This document shows, piece by piece, positions 33,405 to 42,890 of a DNA stretch of 64,000 nucleotides. The notes under the pieces were generated by a model. That model was not told where the DNA came from and ran no database searches. It saw only the letters and a program-made list of their open reading frames with translations. The stretch's first letter is position 1. The number at the start of each line of letters is the position of its first letter. The DNA is from Terriglobia bacterium (GTDB lineage Bacteria > Acidobacteriota > Terriglobia > JAIQFV01), in assembly GCA_020072965.1 (NCBI GenBank), contig JAIQFY010000018.1:1-64000 (forward strand). Reading direction: 5' to 3'. The position numbers and the translations under genes are program-made.

Positions 33405-33776
33405 CTATTGGAGAACGGGTTTTGTCACGCGCGGAGAGAAATGCCACAGGTAGGATTTGCCAAGGGGGAGATCAACCAGGACCGCATACTGTACCTCTAT
33501 GGTGACCAAGCCCGTCGTCCTCGTGACATGGATGTTTGCGTCCTTCACCGGCAGTTTCAGTTCTCTTGCTTTAATCAAGATCGCCGACCGGATCTTCCCT
33601 TCATCCCGGTTGCCGGCGGCCGCTTCTTTGGCCTCGTAATCCATGGCATCAGTGAACTCATTGGAGGAGACGTAAGGCGGGAGAAACTTCACTCCCAGAT
33701 AAATGATTGCGGCCAGGACGACAACCCAAAAAACAAACGACCCTGTTCCACCTCGTTGGCTGCTCCTTCGTCCCAT
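33405..33776 (-). CDS. DUF4845-like single-pass membrane protein
   Basis: 123 aa from the internal Met (MGRRSSQRGGTGSFVFWV) preceded at some distance by AAAGGA. One N-terminal TM segment (FVFWVVVLAAIIYLGVKFLPPYV) is followed by a small periplasmic domain (SNEFTDAMDYEAKEAAAG..., VTIEVQYAVLVDLPLGKSYLWHFS). This layout resembles DUF4845 proteins. It lies immediately downstream of proS on the same strand (about 70 bp) and may be co-transcribed. Function unknown. Confidence 0.6.
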   Translation of the reverse strand: MGRRSSQRGGTGSFVFWVVVLAAIIYLGVKFLPPYVSSNEFTDAMDYEAKEAAAGNRDEGKIRSAILIKARELKLPVKDANIHVTRTTGLVTIEVQYAVLVDLPLGKSYLWHFSPRVTKPVLQ

Positions 33777-33846
33777 CGATCCCGTTTTCCTTTCGAATCG
33801 AAAATCGCCGCACCGGGTTTCAGATTTCATCTCATCGGCCCGCGGG

Positions 33847-35574
33847 TCATTCCTTAGTTTGGGGCGTACTCGACTCCAGTGCTGCCTGCACCCTTGCCGC
33901 GACCTCGTCCAGCGCCACGTCGACCGATTCGCGCTTTGCCCGGATGTAAATCTCGGCTTTGCCCTCTTTAAGCTTCTTGGGTCCCAGAGTCACCCGCAGG
34001 GGAATTCCAATCAGGTCATTGTCCTTGAATTTTACCCCGGGCCGCTCATCTCGATCATCAAGCAGAACATCAATTCCCGCTGCTTCCAACGCCGTGGTAA
34101 TCCGTTCCGCTGCCCGGACTGACTCCGGGTCACCCATGTTGACGACATTCACGATCACAGAGAACGGGGCAATGGAAACGGGCAGGATCATTCCATTTTC
34201 ATCATGATTTTGTTCGATGGCCGCGGCGAGGATCCGTTCGACCCCAATCCCGTAACAGCCCATGATCATAGGGACGGCTTCCCCTTTCTCATTCAACACC
34301 GTGGCCTTCATGGTCTGGGAATAGCGGACGCCGAGCTTGAAAATCTGTCCCACCTCCAGCCCCTTCCACATCCTGATGGGCTTCCCACAGTTGATGCAGA
34401 AATCCCCTTCCTCGACCAAACGCACCTGCTGATATTCGCCCTTGAAGTCCCGGTCCACGACGACTCCGCGAATGTGGAAATCATCCTCGTTGGCGCCCGT
34501 CGTCATATTCTTCCGGCCGCGGAGCGCCTCGTCGACGACAATGCGAAGCCCGCTCACCCCCACGGGACCGAGCGAACCGGCGTTGGCGCCCATGGCCGCC
34601 ACAATTTGGCCGGGATGGGCCGGATAGAATCTCGCCTCCGCACCAAACAATCGCGCCAGGGCCGCTTCGTTGACGGTATGATCGCCGCGCACGCAGACCA
34701 GAACAGGCTGTTCGTCCACCATATAGACCAGCGTTTTAATCTGCCTATGGGCCTCGGCCCCGCCCGGAAAGGTTTCCAGAGCCGCGATCGTCCGAATGCC
34801 CGGGGTTGGAAATTTCTCGGGACGGTCCGGCGCCGGTTGATCATCAACGACGGGGGCCCTGCTGATCGCCATTTCGCGGTTGGCTCCGTAACCACAGTGC
34901 TCGCAATGGACAATCAGATCTTCGCCGACGTCGATGAGCGCTGAAAACTCATGTGAGTCTTTGCCTCCCATCGCCCCCGTGTCGGCCTTCACCGCAATGT
35001 AACGCAGGCCACAGCGATCGTAGATCCGGCTGTAGGCACGGTACTGCTGCTGATAGGTCTCATCGAGGGACTCCCACGAGGTATGGAAGGAGTATGCATC
35101 CTTCATGGTGAATTGCCGCACGCGCAACAGGCCGCCCTTGGGACGGGCCTCATCGCGAAATTTGGTTTGAATCTGATACCAGGTCTGCGGCAGTTGCTTG
35201 TAGCTCCGGAGTTCATGACGGGCAATATCGGTGATGACCTCCTCATGGGTCATGCCGAGACACATGTCCCTTCCCGCGCGATCCTTCAGGCGGAACATAT
35301 TGTCTCCCATGATTTCCCAGCGCCCGGATTCCTCCCACAACTCCCGGGGATGGAGGACCGGCAGAAAAAACTCCTGACCGCCGATGCGATTCATTTCTTC
35401 CCGGATGATTTGGGAGATTTTGAGCACCGACCGTTGCGCCAGTGGCAGATAGGAATAAATGCCCGCAGCCACTTGACGGATGTAACCCGCCCGCAGCAGG
35501 AGCTGATGACTGATTGTCTCTGCCTCGGCCGGCATCTCTCTCAGAGTCGGTATGAAAGTCTCACTCCAGCGCAA
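33847..35574 (-). CDS. proS: Prolyl-tRNA synthetase
   Basis: 575 aa with a TTG start and AGAGGAGAG about 9 nt upstream. Class II aaRS of the bacterial type: motif 1 region ([24 protein letters not shown]), motif 2 ([26 protein letters not shown]), a YbaK-like editing insertion (about 235-385, [35 protein letters not shown]), motif 3 ([18 protein letters not shown]) and the anticodon-binding C-terminus. It charges tRNA-Pro and edits Ala-tRNA-Pro. Complete, with no anomaly other than the start codon. Confidence 0.96.
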   Translation of the reverse strand: MRWSETFIPTLREMPAEAETISHQLLLRAGYIRQVAAGIYSYLPLAQRSVLKISQIIREEMNRIGGQEFFLPVLHPRELWEESGRWEIMGDNMFRLKDRAGRDMCLGMTHEEVITDIARHELRSYKQLPQTWYQIQTKFRDEARPKGGLLRVRQFTMKDAYSFHTSWESLDETYQQQYRAYSRIYDRCGLRYIAVKADTGAMGGKDSHEFSALIDVGEDLIVHCEHCGYGANREMAISRAPVVDDQPAPDRPEKFPTPGIRTIAALETFPGGAEAHRQIKTLVYMVDEQPVLVCVRGDHTVNEAALARLFGAEARFYPAHPGQIVAAMGANAGSLGPVGVSGLRIVVDEALRGRKNMTTGANEDDFHIRGVVVDRDFKGEYQQVRLVEEGDFCINCGKPIRMWKGLEVGQIFKLGVRYSQTMKATVLNEKGEAVPMIMGCYGIGVERILAAAIEQNHDENGMILPVSIAPFSVIVNVVNMGDPESVRAAERITTALEAAGIDVLLDDRDERPGVKFKDNDLIGIPLRVTLGPKKLKEGKAEIYIRAKRESVDVALDEVAARVQAALESSTPQTKE

Positions 35575-35666
35575 GCCAGGTCTCTCCTCTCGTGCAAAAA
35601 AGACGGGTACCGATCGAATACGGAAACAACGCCCTCACGGAAAATTCCGTCGCCAAACCGGCGTCA

Positions 35667-35696
35667 AATGTTCAGTGAAAGCACGCGCTTTGTCAA
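35667..35696 (-). promoter_or_regulatory. Candidate proS promoter
   Basis: On the minus strand, TTGACA (35696-35691), 18 bp, AACATT (35672-35667), ending about 90 nt before the TTG start. The -10 is poor. No T-box-like leader is recognised. Confidence 0.35.
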
Positions 35697-35842
35697 GGCG
35701 AATTGCGGTCGGGAGATTCAACTTTGATGTTTGGCCCTCGACGGATCCTGAGACCGCTTGAGCAGGAACCAGCCGGGCTTTGCCGGCCTCAAGACGAGTC
35801 CTCACCCTCGCGCCTGCCCCGGCAATCGTGCCCGTGGTCCTC

Positions 35843-36652
35843 CTAACCGGTTTTCACCTTCATCGAAGAGTAATCCAAATGCGAACCGAGCACACTGTGT
35901 GGAATGGAATAAACAACCAGGAGGAACACCGCGGCGGCTATGATCGCTCCCGTCCGCTCTTTCTTCCAGTTCGCAAGCAGGGCGAGCAGCCATCCCACCA
36001 GGGCAATCAAAGTTTTGTTATCGGTCAGGTCGTATCCGAAAGGAACGCCCGTCCAATACTCCCCGAAGGCATGGTGCTGCACGATGGGTCCGAGGATCAT
36101 GCCTCCCAAAATAAGGAATACCACCGTCAACCATGCAGTCGTCTTGTAGCCTGCGGTCCTGCGAATCGCCTTCAATGCGGTGACCGTCGACGCCCACATC
36201 GCCAGAAACATACAGGTCACATGAGGAATCAAGACCGTGAGCGGCACAACCCCTCGGAAACGAATCCGGATCGGAGAGTCGCCTCCGATCGTCTGTTGCC
36301 CTGCAGGCGATGACAGGGCAATGATGTACTCCATTCTCCCCGCCGGGGGCTGGTGAGGCAGACTGCCGACAAGATCATCTCTTTCACGCCGCATCGAAAC
36401 ACTCCCCCACGGTTCGCCCGCCCCGAGGCGGCGGAAGGAAAGCTGCCCCTGGATGGAAGGATCCAACTGTTTGAGACGGATCTCGGAGTCGCCTGGTCCG
36501 TCATAGCTCCGCGGCAAACGGTAGGAATAAGTCTGCCTGTCGAAGGTCACCTTGCCTCGCGCGGGATAGGTGGGGCCGGTCACGCGCTGGTAGTAGGCAG
36601 CTGCCAAGGTGATCAGCAGTGCCATGAGGTATGTGAAGGGTGAGCGTTTCAT
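35843..36652 (-). CDS. Conserved integral membrane protein
   Basis: 269 aa from MKRSPFTYLMALLITLAAAYYQ. TM1 is followed by an extracytoplasmic beta domain of about 130 residues (YPARGKVTFDRQTYSYRLPRSY..., GRMEYIIALSSP) and then four TM segments (VVPLTVLIPHVTCMFLAMW, LTVVFLILGGMILGPIVQHH, TLIALVGWLLALLANW, AIIAAAVFLLVVYSIPHSVLG). The block LGPIVQHHAFGEYWTGVPFG with DLTDNK is strongly conserved-looking. I recall it from a widespread hypothetical family but know no function. Monocistronic, no clear ribosome binding site. Confidence 0.7.
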   Translation of the reverse strand: MKRSPFTYLMALLITLAAAYYQRVTGPTYPARGKVTFDRQTYSYRLPRSYDGPGDSEIRLKQLDPSIQGQLSFRRLGAGEPWGSVSMRRERDDLVGSLPHQPPAGRMEYIIALSSPAGQQTIGGDSPIRIRFRGVVPLTVLIPHVTCMFLAMWASTVTALKAIRRTAGYKTTAWLTVVFLILGGMILGPIVQHHAFGEYWTGVPFGYDLTDNKTLIALVGWLLALLANWKKERTGAIIAAAVFLLVVYSIPHSVLGSHLDYSSMKVKTG

Positions 36653-37315
36653 AGAACTGCGTCGCAAGGAGGCATCAAAAAATCATCAAAACATTCTCCA
36701 TTCCCCCAGGATATTCCGGTGGTCTCGGAAGAGAACTGTCACGCTGGTGACTATATACGACCCTCCCAAATTCTTTAAGCATTTAATCTCACTTTTTTCC
36801 AACGACTTGACTTTCTGCTCCGTCTAAGCAGTGGAAAGTGATGAAGAGGGGCACTTCCGAAATCACTTGCCCCAAGTTGTGAGGAGGCTGGCTTGCTTCT
36901 GGAAAATGTGCTAAGAGTGCAGCCCTCGACAAAGGAGAGCGCCTTGCCAGGTTCTCACAACTCGGCCCTTCGAACGGATCCCGAATGGGATCTCGTCGAA
37001 GGTTGCAAGAGCGGAAGCCTGCTGGAAAGTAGGGCGGATATTTCTGACATCGAGCCGCTCCGGTTCATCGGACGGCAAGCCCGATGACCCCACGTGTCTG
37101 CCTGGGATTGAGAATCCTTCGCTCCTGAGACCCCTCAAATGACGTTCGCGGGACTTCCCCCCTGGAGGCAGGGGAGTCCCGCCGACGGTTCCGCCTTCAA
37201 TCCCTGCCCCTTAATCATTTGACTTTGATTTTTACACCTGTGTATATTGGCGGCGAGCGTTCCCCAAGAGGCCTCTGCCATTGGCGCTGAACGCCGCGAT
37301 CCCGGTCAATATCAA
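36653..37315. other. Intergenic region with hairpin; possible sigma-factor relic
   Basis: No intact gene. A plus-strand frame near 36975-37010 reads LRTDPEWDLVEGCKSG, reminiscent of the start of an ECF sigma factor, but it continues into unrelated sequence. At 37148-37182 there is a long imperfect hairpin (GCGGGACTTCCCC...GGGGAGTCCCGC) without a T tract. The phosphatidyltransferase gene follows. Confidence 0.35.
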
Positions 37316-37972
37316 ATGACAAACCGCATGAAAGCAAGGCTGATCGCGTCGGAAACGGATCAGCTCTTCACCCTCTCGAATCAACTGACCGTGGCCCGTA
37401 TGGCCATGGTTCCGATCTTCGTCCTGCTGGTGATGTACGGGATGATCGGGTGGGCTCTGCTCGTCTTCCTGCTTGCGGGAGTCACCGACATGCTGGACGG
37501 ATGGCTGGCGCGGTGGCTGCACCAGCGCACGGTACTGGGCACCTATCTTGATCCCATCGCGGACAAGATGCTCCTGACGGCCTCCTTTGTCACGCTCTCG
37601 ATTCAATCGGTCCCCATCAAGAATCATATCCCCCTGTGGGCCACCGCCCTCTTTATCAGCCGCGACATCATCATCGTTGTCAGCGCTCTGATCATTTATA
37701 TTGCCACCGGATTCCGCAACTTCCGCCCATCGGTGTATGGAAAAATCACAACGCTCCTGCAGTTGGCCACGGTCCTGACATCGATCGGATTCAGTTATCT
37801 GGGGTATCGTTCTTTAATAGCCCGGGCCACGGTGTACGCGGCGGTCGCGGCCACAGCATTCTCCGGTTTTCACTACGTCATCCTCATGCGCCAGCGGCTG
37901 GGAGAAGAGGCCCCGGCCGCGGCGGTCGCGCCGAAACCCGAAGATGTAGAATTGCATCGCCGTGTGAGCTAG
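37316..37972 (+). CDS. pgsA: CDP-alcohol phosphatidyltransferase (PgsA-like)
   Basis: 218 aa from MTNRMKARLIASETDQ (the track starts 23 codons earlier at a non-ATG codon). The CDP-OH-P motif is complete: TDMLDGWLARWLHQRTVLGTYLDPIADK (DGxxAR...GxxxDxxxD). Six hydrophobic segments. Such enzymes join CDP-diacylglycerol to glycerol-3-phosphate or another alcohol in the inner membrane; PGP synthase is the likeliest role but not proven. The C-terminal extension is Ala/Pro-rich. The AI-2E transporter gene follows 21 bp downstream and is probably in the same operon. Confidence 0.88.
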   Translation: MTNRMKARLIASETDQLFTLSNQLTVARMAMVPIFVLLVMYGMIGWALLVFLLAGVTDMLDGWLARWLHQRTVLGTYLDPIADKMLLTASFVTLSIQSVPIKNHIPLWATALFISRDIIIVVSALIIYIATGFRNFRPSVYGKITTLLQLATVLTSIGFSYLGYRSLIARATVYAAVAATAFSGFHYVILMRQRLGEEAPAAAVAPKPEDVELHRRVS

Positions 37973-37993
37973 CCCGGGAAGGATGAGCCACCC

Positions 37994-39088
37994 TTGACAC
38001 TCACGACACCCCCCTCAGAAGCCCTCTCCCTGGCACAGCGCGTCCTCATCGTCCTGCTGCTGATCCTGGGATTCGGCCTGACGCTCTGGCTGGTCCGTCC
38101 GGTTATTTCCCCGCTGGTAATATCTCTGCTCCTTGCCTATGTCCTGAACCCCGTCGTGGAAAAACTGGAGGGCGTACTGGCTTCGCGACTGTTTGCTTTG
38201 ATCTTAATGACGCTGATTATCGTCGGGTTTATAGTCGTCTTTGCCATCTTCCTCGTTCCGCTCTTTGCCGACCAACTCACTCTCACGGTTCAGCGGATCC
38301 CCGTCGCCCTGAACAAACTGGTAGCGCAAATCGACCCTCTCCTCAACCGTCTGCGCGCTAATTATCCTCTCTTCTTCCGGCAATTCTTCGGCTCTTCGTT
38401 GGCCAGCGTCAAGAGTTCAATCCCCCTGCTCTCGACTCCGACCCTCAAAATCTTTTCGGCCGGTGCGACCGACCTCTTTTCGGTATTCCTGAATGCCTTG
38501 AAACTCTTGTTTGTTCCTGTCTTCACCTTCTATCTGCTCTATGATTTCCCGAATATCGGTCAAAAGATTTATCAAGCCATCCCCCATCGTCGAAAGCTTT
38601 TTTTCACAGAACGGTTCTACGAGATTGACCAGGCGCTGCGGCGCTTCACTCACGGTCAGTTGCTGATTGCTATCATCTATGCGGCAATCTACTCGGTGGG
38701 TCTGACCTTGCTGAACATCCAGGTGGGACTTTTTCTTGGTGTGCTGGCAGGTCTGGCAAACCTGGTCCCTTATCTCGGCACTGTGGTGGGTTTATTCTTC
38801 GCCATTATCCTCTCTACTTTTGATGGTTTCAGCTGGTTGCGCGTCGCCGGAATCCTGGGTGTGTTCGGGTTCGCACAGGCCCTGGATGGCTCCGTGCTGA
38901 CTCCGAAGATTCTCGGTAACAAGGTCGGACTCCATCCCCTCGTCATGTTGGTCGGCATCATCTCGTTTGGGAAACTCTTCGGCCTTCTGGGAATTGCCAT
39001 CGCCGTGCCCGCCATGGCAACCTTCGCGGTTTTCCTGCGGGCTTTTTACCGGGAATATCTGACCTCTGATTTTTATCACAGGACGTGA
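37994..39088 (+). CDS. AI-2E family transporter (PerM/YdiK-like)
   Basis: 364 aa with a TTG start preceded by AAGGATGAG. About eight TM segments in the PF01594 pattern: LLLAYVLNPVVEKLE, a long amphipathic extramembrane loop (QRIPVALNKLVAQIDPLLNRLRANYP), LKLLFVPVFTFYLLYDFP, and the conserved C-terminal block GVLAGLANLVPYLGTVVGLFFA with ILGNKVGLHPLVMLVGIISFGKLFGLLG. Family members include the autoinducer-2 exporter TqsA and Na+/H+ antiporters, so the substrate is open. Confidence 0.9.
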   Translation: MTLTTPPSEALSLAQRVLIVLLLILGFGLTLWLVRPVISPLVISLLLAYVLNPVVEKLEGVLASRLFALILMTLIIVGFIVVFAIFLVPLFADQLTLTVQRIPVALNKLVAQIDPLLNRLRANYPLFFRQFFGSSLASVKSSIPLLSTPTLKIFSAGATDLFSVFLNALKLLFVPVFTFYLLYDFPNIGQKIYQAIPHRRKLFFTERFYEIDQALRRFTHGQLLIAIIYAAIYSVGLTLLNIQVGLFLGVLAGLANLVPYLGTVVGLFFAIILSTFDGFSWLRVAGILGVFGFAQALDGSVLTPKILGNKVGLHPLVMLVGIISFGKLFGLLGIAIAVPAMATFAVFLRAFYREYLTSDFYHRT

Positions 39089-39092
39089 ATGT

Positions 39093-39242
39093 GTCAGGTG
39101 CCAGAGGACAGTTGTCAGTTCTCAGTTGCCAGTGGTCAGTTGTCAGAGGAAAGACATTGAAGCCGGAGGCCAGAGGTAAGAAACCCGAGGTCGGAGGTCG
39201 GAAATGAAAAGGGTGGAATTGGAGACCTTGGAACTTTGAACT
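39093..39242. repeat. TCAGTTGTCAG / AACTTTGAAC simple-repeat tract
   Basis: Repetition of (G)TCAGTTGCCAG, GTCAGTTGTCAG and CAGAGG units, then GAGGTCGGAGGTCGG and GAACTTTGAACTTTGAACTT. It is non-coding and of the type seen as dispersed low-complexity intergenic DNA in environmental genomes. It separates the AI-2E gene from the convergent methyltransferase gene. Confidence 0.65.
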
Positions 39243-39254
39243 TTGAACTTCCCC

Positions 39255-40019
39255 TCACAATTCCTTCCTCCATGCTTCGGTTTCGGCAAGGTATTCACGC
39301 CGGGCTTTATGGGCGGCGAGGGCGGCGAAGAGCGTCTCCCGGGCTGGCCGCTCAATTCCCATGTGGGAAAGGCCGCGCACGAAGATCCGAGCCGAGGAGT
39401 GCAAGTCGGACGCTTGGAAAAACTTTTGCCATTCGGAATAGGAATAGGCAGCGCGAACGCGGGCATGAAAGGCCGCTCGCATCCATCCCGGGTATTTCCT
39501 TCCAAACCATCGGCTATGCCACCACAAAGAAAACCTGGACGGTCGCCGGAGATCGCGCACCAGCAGCGCTCCATCCCTCTTCACGACGCGCGCTATTTCG
39601 TTGAGGAGGGCCAGGGGATCTTCCACCTGATGCAGAATTCCAAGGCAGAGGACCCCATCAAAGTATTCGGACTTGAATTTTGTGCGACGCAGGTCAGTGG
39701 CCTGAAAGAAGACACGTCCCTGAAGCCCTTCGCGCTCAGCCGCCTCGGTCGCGGACGCAATCTTCTCTGCAGAGCGATCGATGCTGAGAACTGTCACTTC
39801 CGGACACCGTCCTGCCAACTCGAGGGCGATGGCTCCGTCCCCGACCCCGATATTGAGCAGCACGCCCTGGTGCATTCCCAGCTGGATCGCGTGCTCGACG
39901 CACGCGGCTTCGCGTGGGGAGCGAGATTCACCTCCCACCCGGTCCGTCAAGACCGTGGCCTCACCCGCCGCAGTCCCGACCTCAGGCAGCGGGACCCGCT
40001 TAGACTCCAGCCAAGACAT
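39255..40019 (-). CDS. Class I SAM-dependent methyltransferase
   Basis: 254 aa. Rossmann-like methyltransferase: motif I LLNIGVGDGAIALELA, motif II acid VLSIDRSAEKI, motif III/IV region FDGVLCLGILHQVEDP, and LNEIARVVKRDGALLVRDL, which is the Methyltransf_11 pattern. The C-terminal 80 residues (PSRFSLWWHSRWFGRKYPGW...) form a lid region. The acceptor is not identifiable. It is divergent from the HAD phosphatase gene with about 100 bp between starts. Confidence 0.85.
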   Translation of the reverse strand: MSWLESKRVPLPEVGTAAGEATVLTDRVGGESRSPREAACVEHAIQLGMHQGVLLNIGVGDGAIALELAGRCPEVTVLSIDRSAEKIASATEAAEREGLQGRVFFQATDLRRTKFKSEYFDGVLCLGILHQVEDPLALLNEIARVVKRDGALLVRDLRRPSRFSLWWHSRWFGRKYPGWMRAAFHARVRAAYSYSEWQKFFQASDLHSSARIFVRGLSHMGIERPARETLFAALAAHKARREYLAETEAWRKEL

Positions 40020-40121
40020 GCTTGGATTCTAGTTCATTGCAGACAAAAACTGAAGGAGGCTTGCGCCCGAGAGGTTCCAATAGGGCGCGTTGACGACCGT
40101 GCTTCGGCAAGCTAGAATCAT

Positions 40122-40880
40122 GTGATGATCTCAGTCAGGACTCCAGTTGACTTTTCCCAGGCCCGTCTTCTCATATTTGACCTGGATGGCACTCTGATTG
40201 ATTCCAGGGAGGACCTCGCAAACACCGCCAACCACATGCGGGTGGCGCTGGGCCTGCTTCCTCTGGATCACGGGACCATTTTTTCCTATGTCGGCGACGG
40301 AGCGCGGTTGCTGGTCCAGCGGCTGCTGGATCACTCCACTGACGATGCCGTGGTCGACCGCGGATTGCAGATCTTCCTCAACTTCTATCGGGATCACATG
40401 CTCGAGCACACGGTACTTTATCCCGGAGTCTTGGAAGGACTCGAAGGATTATCCCTCTCCTCAGACGGGGCAAGACGCACCTTCGTGGTGCTCTCCAATA
40501 AACCCGTCCGGTCTTCCCGAATGATTCTTGAAGGGCTGGGGGTGTCTGATTTCTTCCGGTATATTTACGGAGGCAACAGCTTTGAACTGAAAAAGCCCGA
40601 CCCGATGGGAATCCATACCATCCTGGATGAGACCGGCCTTCCTGCCCGGGCCGCGCTGATGGTGGGAGATTCGGATGTAGACGTTCTGACGGGACGAAAC
40701 GCCGGGGTCGCGACGTGTGGCGTGACCTACGGCCTCGGTTCCGAGAAGATGATGCAGACGCCACCTGACGTTTACGTTGACGACCTGCGTGAACTTGCCG
40801 CATTGCTGAACGGGCAGACCCTGCCCGCGGATGAGCACCGTGCCGGCACGCACACCCCAACCACGAATCTCGGTTTCTGA
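40122..40880 (+). CDS. gph: HAD-superfamily phosphatase, phosphoglycolate phosphatase-like
   Basis: 252 aa (GTG at 40122 or the ATG three bases on). HAD motifs: LIFDLDGTLIDS (nucleophile Asp), VVLSNKP (motif II), KPDP (motif III Lys), MVGDSDVDVLTGRNAGV (motif IV). The alpha-helical cap (LANTANHMRVALGLLPLDHGTIFSYVGDGARLLVQRLL) matches Gph/PpaX-type enzymes, which hydrolyse 2-phosphoglycolate or pyrophosphate. Assignment to Gph is by overall pattern. A zinc-ribbon protein gene follows 19 bp downstream. Confidence 0.82.
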   Translation: MMISVRTPVDFSQARLLIFDLDGTLIDSREDLANTANHMRVALGLLPLDHGTIFSYVGDGARLLVQRLLDHSTDDAVVDRGLQIFLNFYRDHMLEHTVLYPGVLEGLEGLSLSSDGARRTFVVLSNKPVRSSRMILEGLGVSDFFRYIYGGNSFELKKPDPMGIHTILDETGLPARAALMVGDSDVDVLTGRNAGVATCGVTYGLGSEKMMQTPPDVYVDDLRELAALLNGQTLPADEHRAGTHTPTTNLGF

Positions 40881-40899
40881 TTCGAGAAAAGGCTCTCTC

Positions 40900-41166
40900 A
40901 TGGAAGAACGCGATTTCTTCACCGAAAAGGACGAAGTCAAGCAGGCCCAGTTGAATTGTCCTTCATGCCATACGATGGAAACCTATGACATCCGCTGGAG
41001 GCGGCGCACCAAAAAGAAATCGCTTCCTCCTCATGCCAGCGAAGAAGACCGGATGCGGTTCGCCAAGGCGCGCGACTATCTCGTTCGAGTGGACGACGTC
41101 CTTTCCTGCAAACGGTGCCGAAAGCGCCTCGAGATCACGAGCCTTCAGTCCGTGATCCTGCTGTAG
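40900..41166 (+). CDS. Small zinc-ribbon-like protein
   Basis: 88 aa from MEERDFFTEKDEVKQAQ, avoiding the overlap with the HAD gene that the longer track start implies; AAAAGG lies upstream. Two CxxC knuckles (LNCPSCHTMETYDIRW and VLSCKRCRKRLEI) are 54 residues apart with a basic middle (RRRTKKKS). It may bind zinc and nucleic acid; no named family. Probably co-transcribed with the preceding phosphatase. Confidence 0.65.
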   Translation: MEERDFFTEKDEVKQAQLNCPSCHTMETYDIRWRRRTKKKSLPPHASEEDRMRFAKARDYLVRVDDVLSCKRCRKRLEITSLQSVILL

Positions 41167-41224
41167 TAACGACTTCAGTCGTTACCCGCAGGTTGGACAC
41201 AGGTGTAACGACCAAGGTCGTGAC
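41166..41224. terminator. Pair of palindromes between convergent genes
   Basis: GTAACGACT-TC-AGTCGTTAC (41166-41185, perfect) and GTAACGACC-AA-GGTCGTGAC (41205-41224, one mismatch), two related hairpins 20 bp apart. The first overlaps the zinc-ribbon stop codon and the second lies 12 bp from the gltX stop. They may work as a bidirectional terminator, but their sequence relation suggests a repeat family. Confidence 0.5.
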
Positions 41225-41236
41225 TACCCCCACCTT

Positions 41237-42700
41237 CTATTGATGGAATGTCAGGGTAGAGATTCGCTCGAGACGCGTGGCCGTCCGTTCTCTCCCCAGT
41301 TGGACCATGATGTGGAAAAGCGGCGGCCCCACGGCCCGGCCGGTCAGCAGCACCCTGGCGGCGTTGATGAGCAATCCGGCCTTCACCTGCTTTTCTTCTG
41401 CCAGCGCCCGCAATGCCTGTTCGCTGCTTTCCAACGAGAAGACATCATGCGCCTTGAGCCGGGACGCCAGCAGTGGCATTAATTCCTTCAAGGCGGGGTC
41501 CTTCAGGTTCTTCTTGGCCGCGGCCTCATCAATCTCGTACACATCCGTGAAGAATGCCTGTCCGCTCTCCGCAAAATCATTGATCGAATGCATGCGAGAC
41601 TTCAACATGTCGATCGTGGCGAAGAAATATTCCCTTTCCGCCTCATTGAACTCGTCGCGCCAAAGGTGTTTGGATTCGAGTGCCTTCTGAACCATGGGCG
41701 CCAGCCGTTCGGCCGTGGACGCCCCGATGTATTGCCGGTTCAGCCAATCCAGTTTCTGGATATCGAACACGGCATTGGATTGGTTGATCTTGTCGAGCGA
41801 AAAACGCTCGATTAATTCATCGGTCGACATGATCTCGGTGTTGTCCCCGGGCGACCACCCCAAGAGCGCCAGGAAATTGCGAAACGCTTCCGGAAGATAT
41901 CCCATGTCGCGATAGGCGGTCACCGAGGTGGTCCCGTGACGCTTGCTCAGCTTTGCTTTGTCCGGGCCCAGGATCAGCGGCAGGTGCGCAAATTCGGGAA
42001 TCTCGGCGCCGAAGGCCCGGTAGAGGAGGATTTGCTTGGGCGTGTTCGAGACGTGGTCGGCCCCGCGGACCACGTGTGTGATGCGCATCTCCATGTCGTC
42101 GACTACCACCGAGAGATGGTAGGTGGGATGATTCTTTGAGTTCAGTAACACAAAATCTTCAATCTGCTCATGGGCCACTTCGATCTTTCCAAAGACGTGG
42201 TCCGAGATCTCGACCGTACCGGATTCCGGAACTTTGAAGCGCACGGCCCGGGGAAGCCCTCTCCCCTCATTCACTTCGATCTGCGCTGAAGTCAGCCGGC
42301 GGCAAGTCCCTTCATACTTGTAGTTTCTTTTTTCTTTCATCGCGAGGTCGCGGCGCTCTTTCAAACTCTCAGGGGTACAATAGCAGTAATAAGCATGTCC
42401 GCTTTCGAGAAGCTCTCGTGCCGCCTTCCGGTAGTGTTCCGTGCGCTCGGACTGAAAGAAGGGTCCCTCATCCCAATCGAGCCCCAGCCAGCGCATGCCC
42501 TCCAGGATCTCTTCCACCATCTCCGGCGAGCTTCGTTCAACATCCGTATCCTCGATGCGCAGGATGAACTTTCCTCCATAGTGCCGCGCAAACAGCCAGT
42601 CGAACAGTGCTGTGCGCGCTCCCCCCACGTGCAAATAGCCTGTCGGGGACGGTGCGAATCGGACGCGAACTTCACCACTCTTCGCCGCATGTGAACTCAC
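41237..42700 (-). CDS. gltX: Glutamyl-tRNA synthetase
   Basis: 487 aa from a GTG (VSSHAAKSGEVRVRFAPSPTG) with GAGGGAG about 10 nt upstream; the track start 14 codons earlier has a weaker site. Class I signature RFAPSPTGYLHVGGARTALF (HIGH-like) and KLSKRHG (KMSKS) are both present, with the anticodon-binding domain complete. The zinc-type Cys pattern in YYCYCTPESL...GTCRRL is partly visible. It charges tRNA-Glu (and possibly tRNA-Gln for transamidation). Confidence 0.95.
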   Translation of the reverse strand: MSSHAAKSGEVRVRFAPSPTGYLHVGGARTALFDWLFARHYGGKFILRIEDTDVERSSPEMVEEILEGMRWLGLDWDEGPFFQSERTEHYRKAARELLESGHAYYCYCTPESLKERRDLAMKEKRNYKYEGTCRRLTSAQIEVNEGRGLPRAVRFKVPESGTVEISDHVFGKIEVAHEQIEDFVLLNSKNHPTYHLSVVVDDMEMRITHVVRGADHVSNTPKQILLYRAFGAEIPEFAHLPLILGPDKAKLSKRHGTTSVTAYRDMGYLPEAFRNFLALLGWSPGDNTEIMSTDELIERFSLDKINQSNAVFDIQKLDWLNRQYIGASTAERLAPMVQKALESKHLWRDEFNEAEREYFFATIDMLKSRMHSINDFAESGQAFFTDVYEIDEAAAKKNLKDPALKELMPLLASRLKAHDVFSLESSEQALRALAEEKQVKAGLLINAARVLLTGRAVGPPLFHIMVQLGRERTATRLERISTLTFHQ

Positions 42701-42890
42701 AGGACTCACTCCCTCATGTCCGGGTGAAAACAAAAGCTCCAAATTCTACTGGAACTTGCCATGGAAGGCAAAACGAAAGCAAAACTGCCACCGCAGAGGG
42801 GCGGGGTCGCGGAGATGTAAAAAGGCCGGGATAGGCGAACTCCTCAGAACCCTCAAGTTGTATCCGCTTACGATGTTTCCCTATTCTCCT

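Noticed and set aside
36893-37087. 64-aa ORF with RTDPEWDLVEGCKSG, like an ECF sigma N-terminus
   Set aside because: The similarity is confined to about 15 residues, no downstream sigma regions are present in any frame, and there is no binding site.
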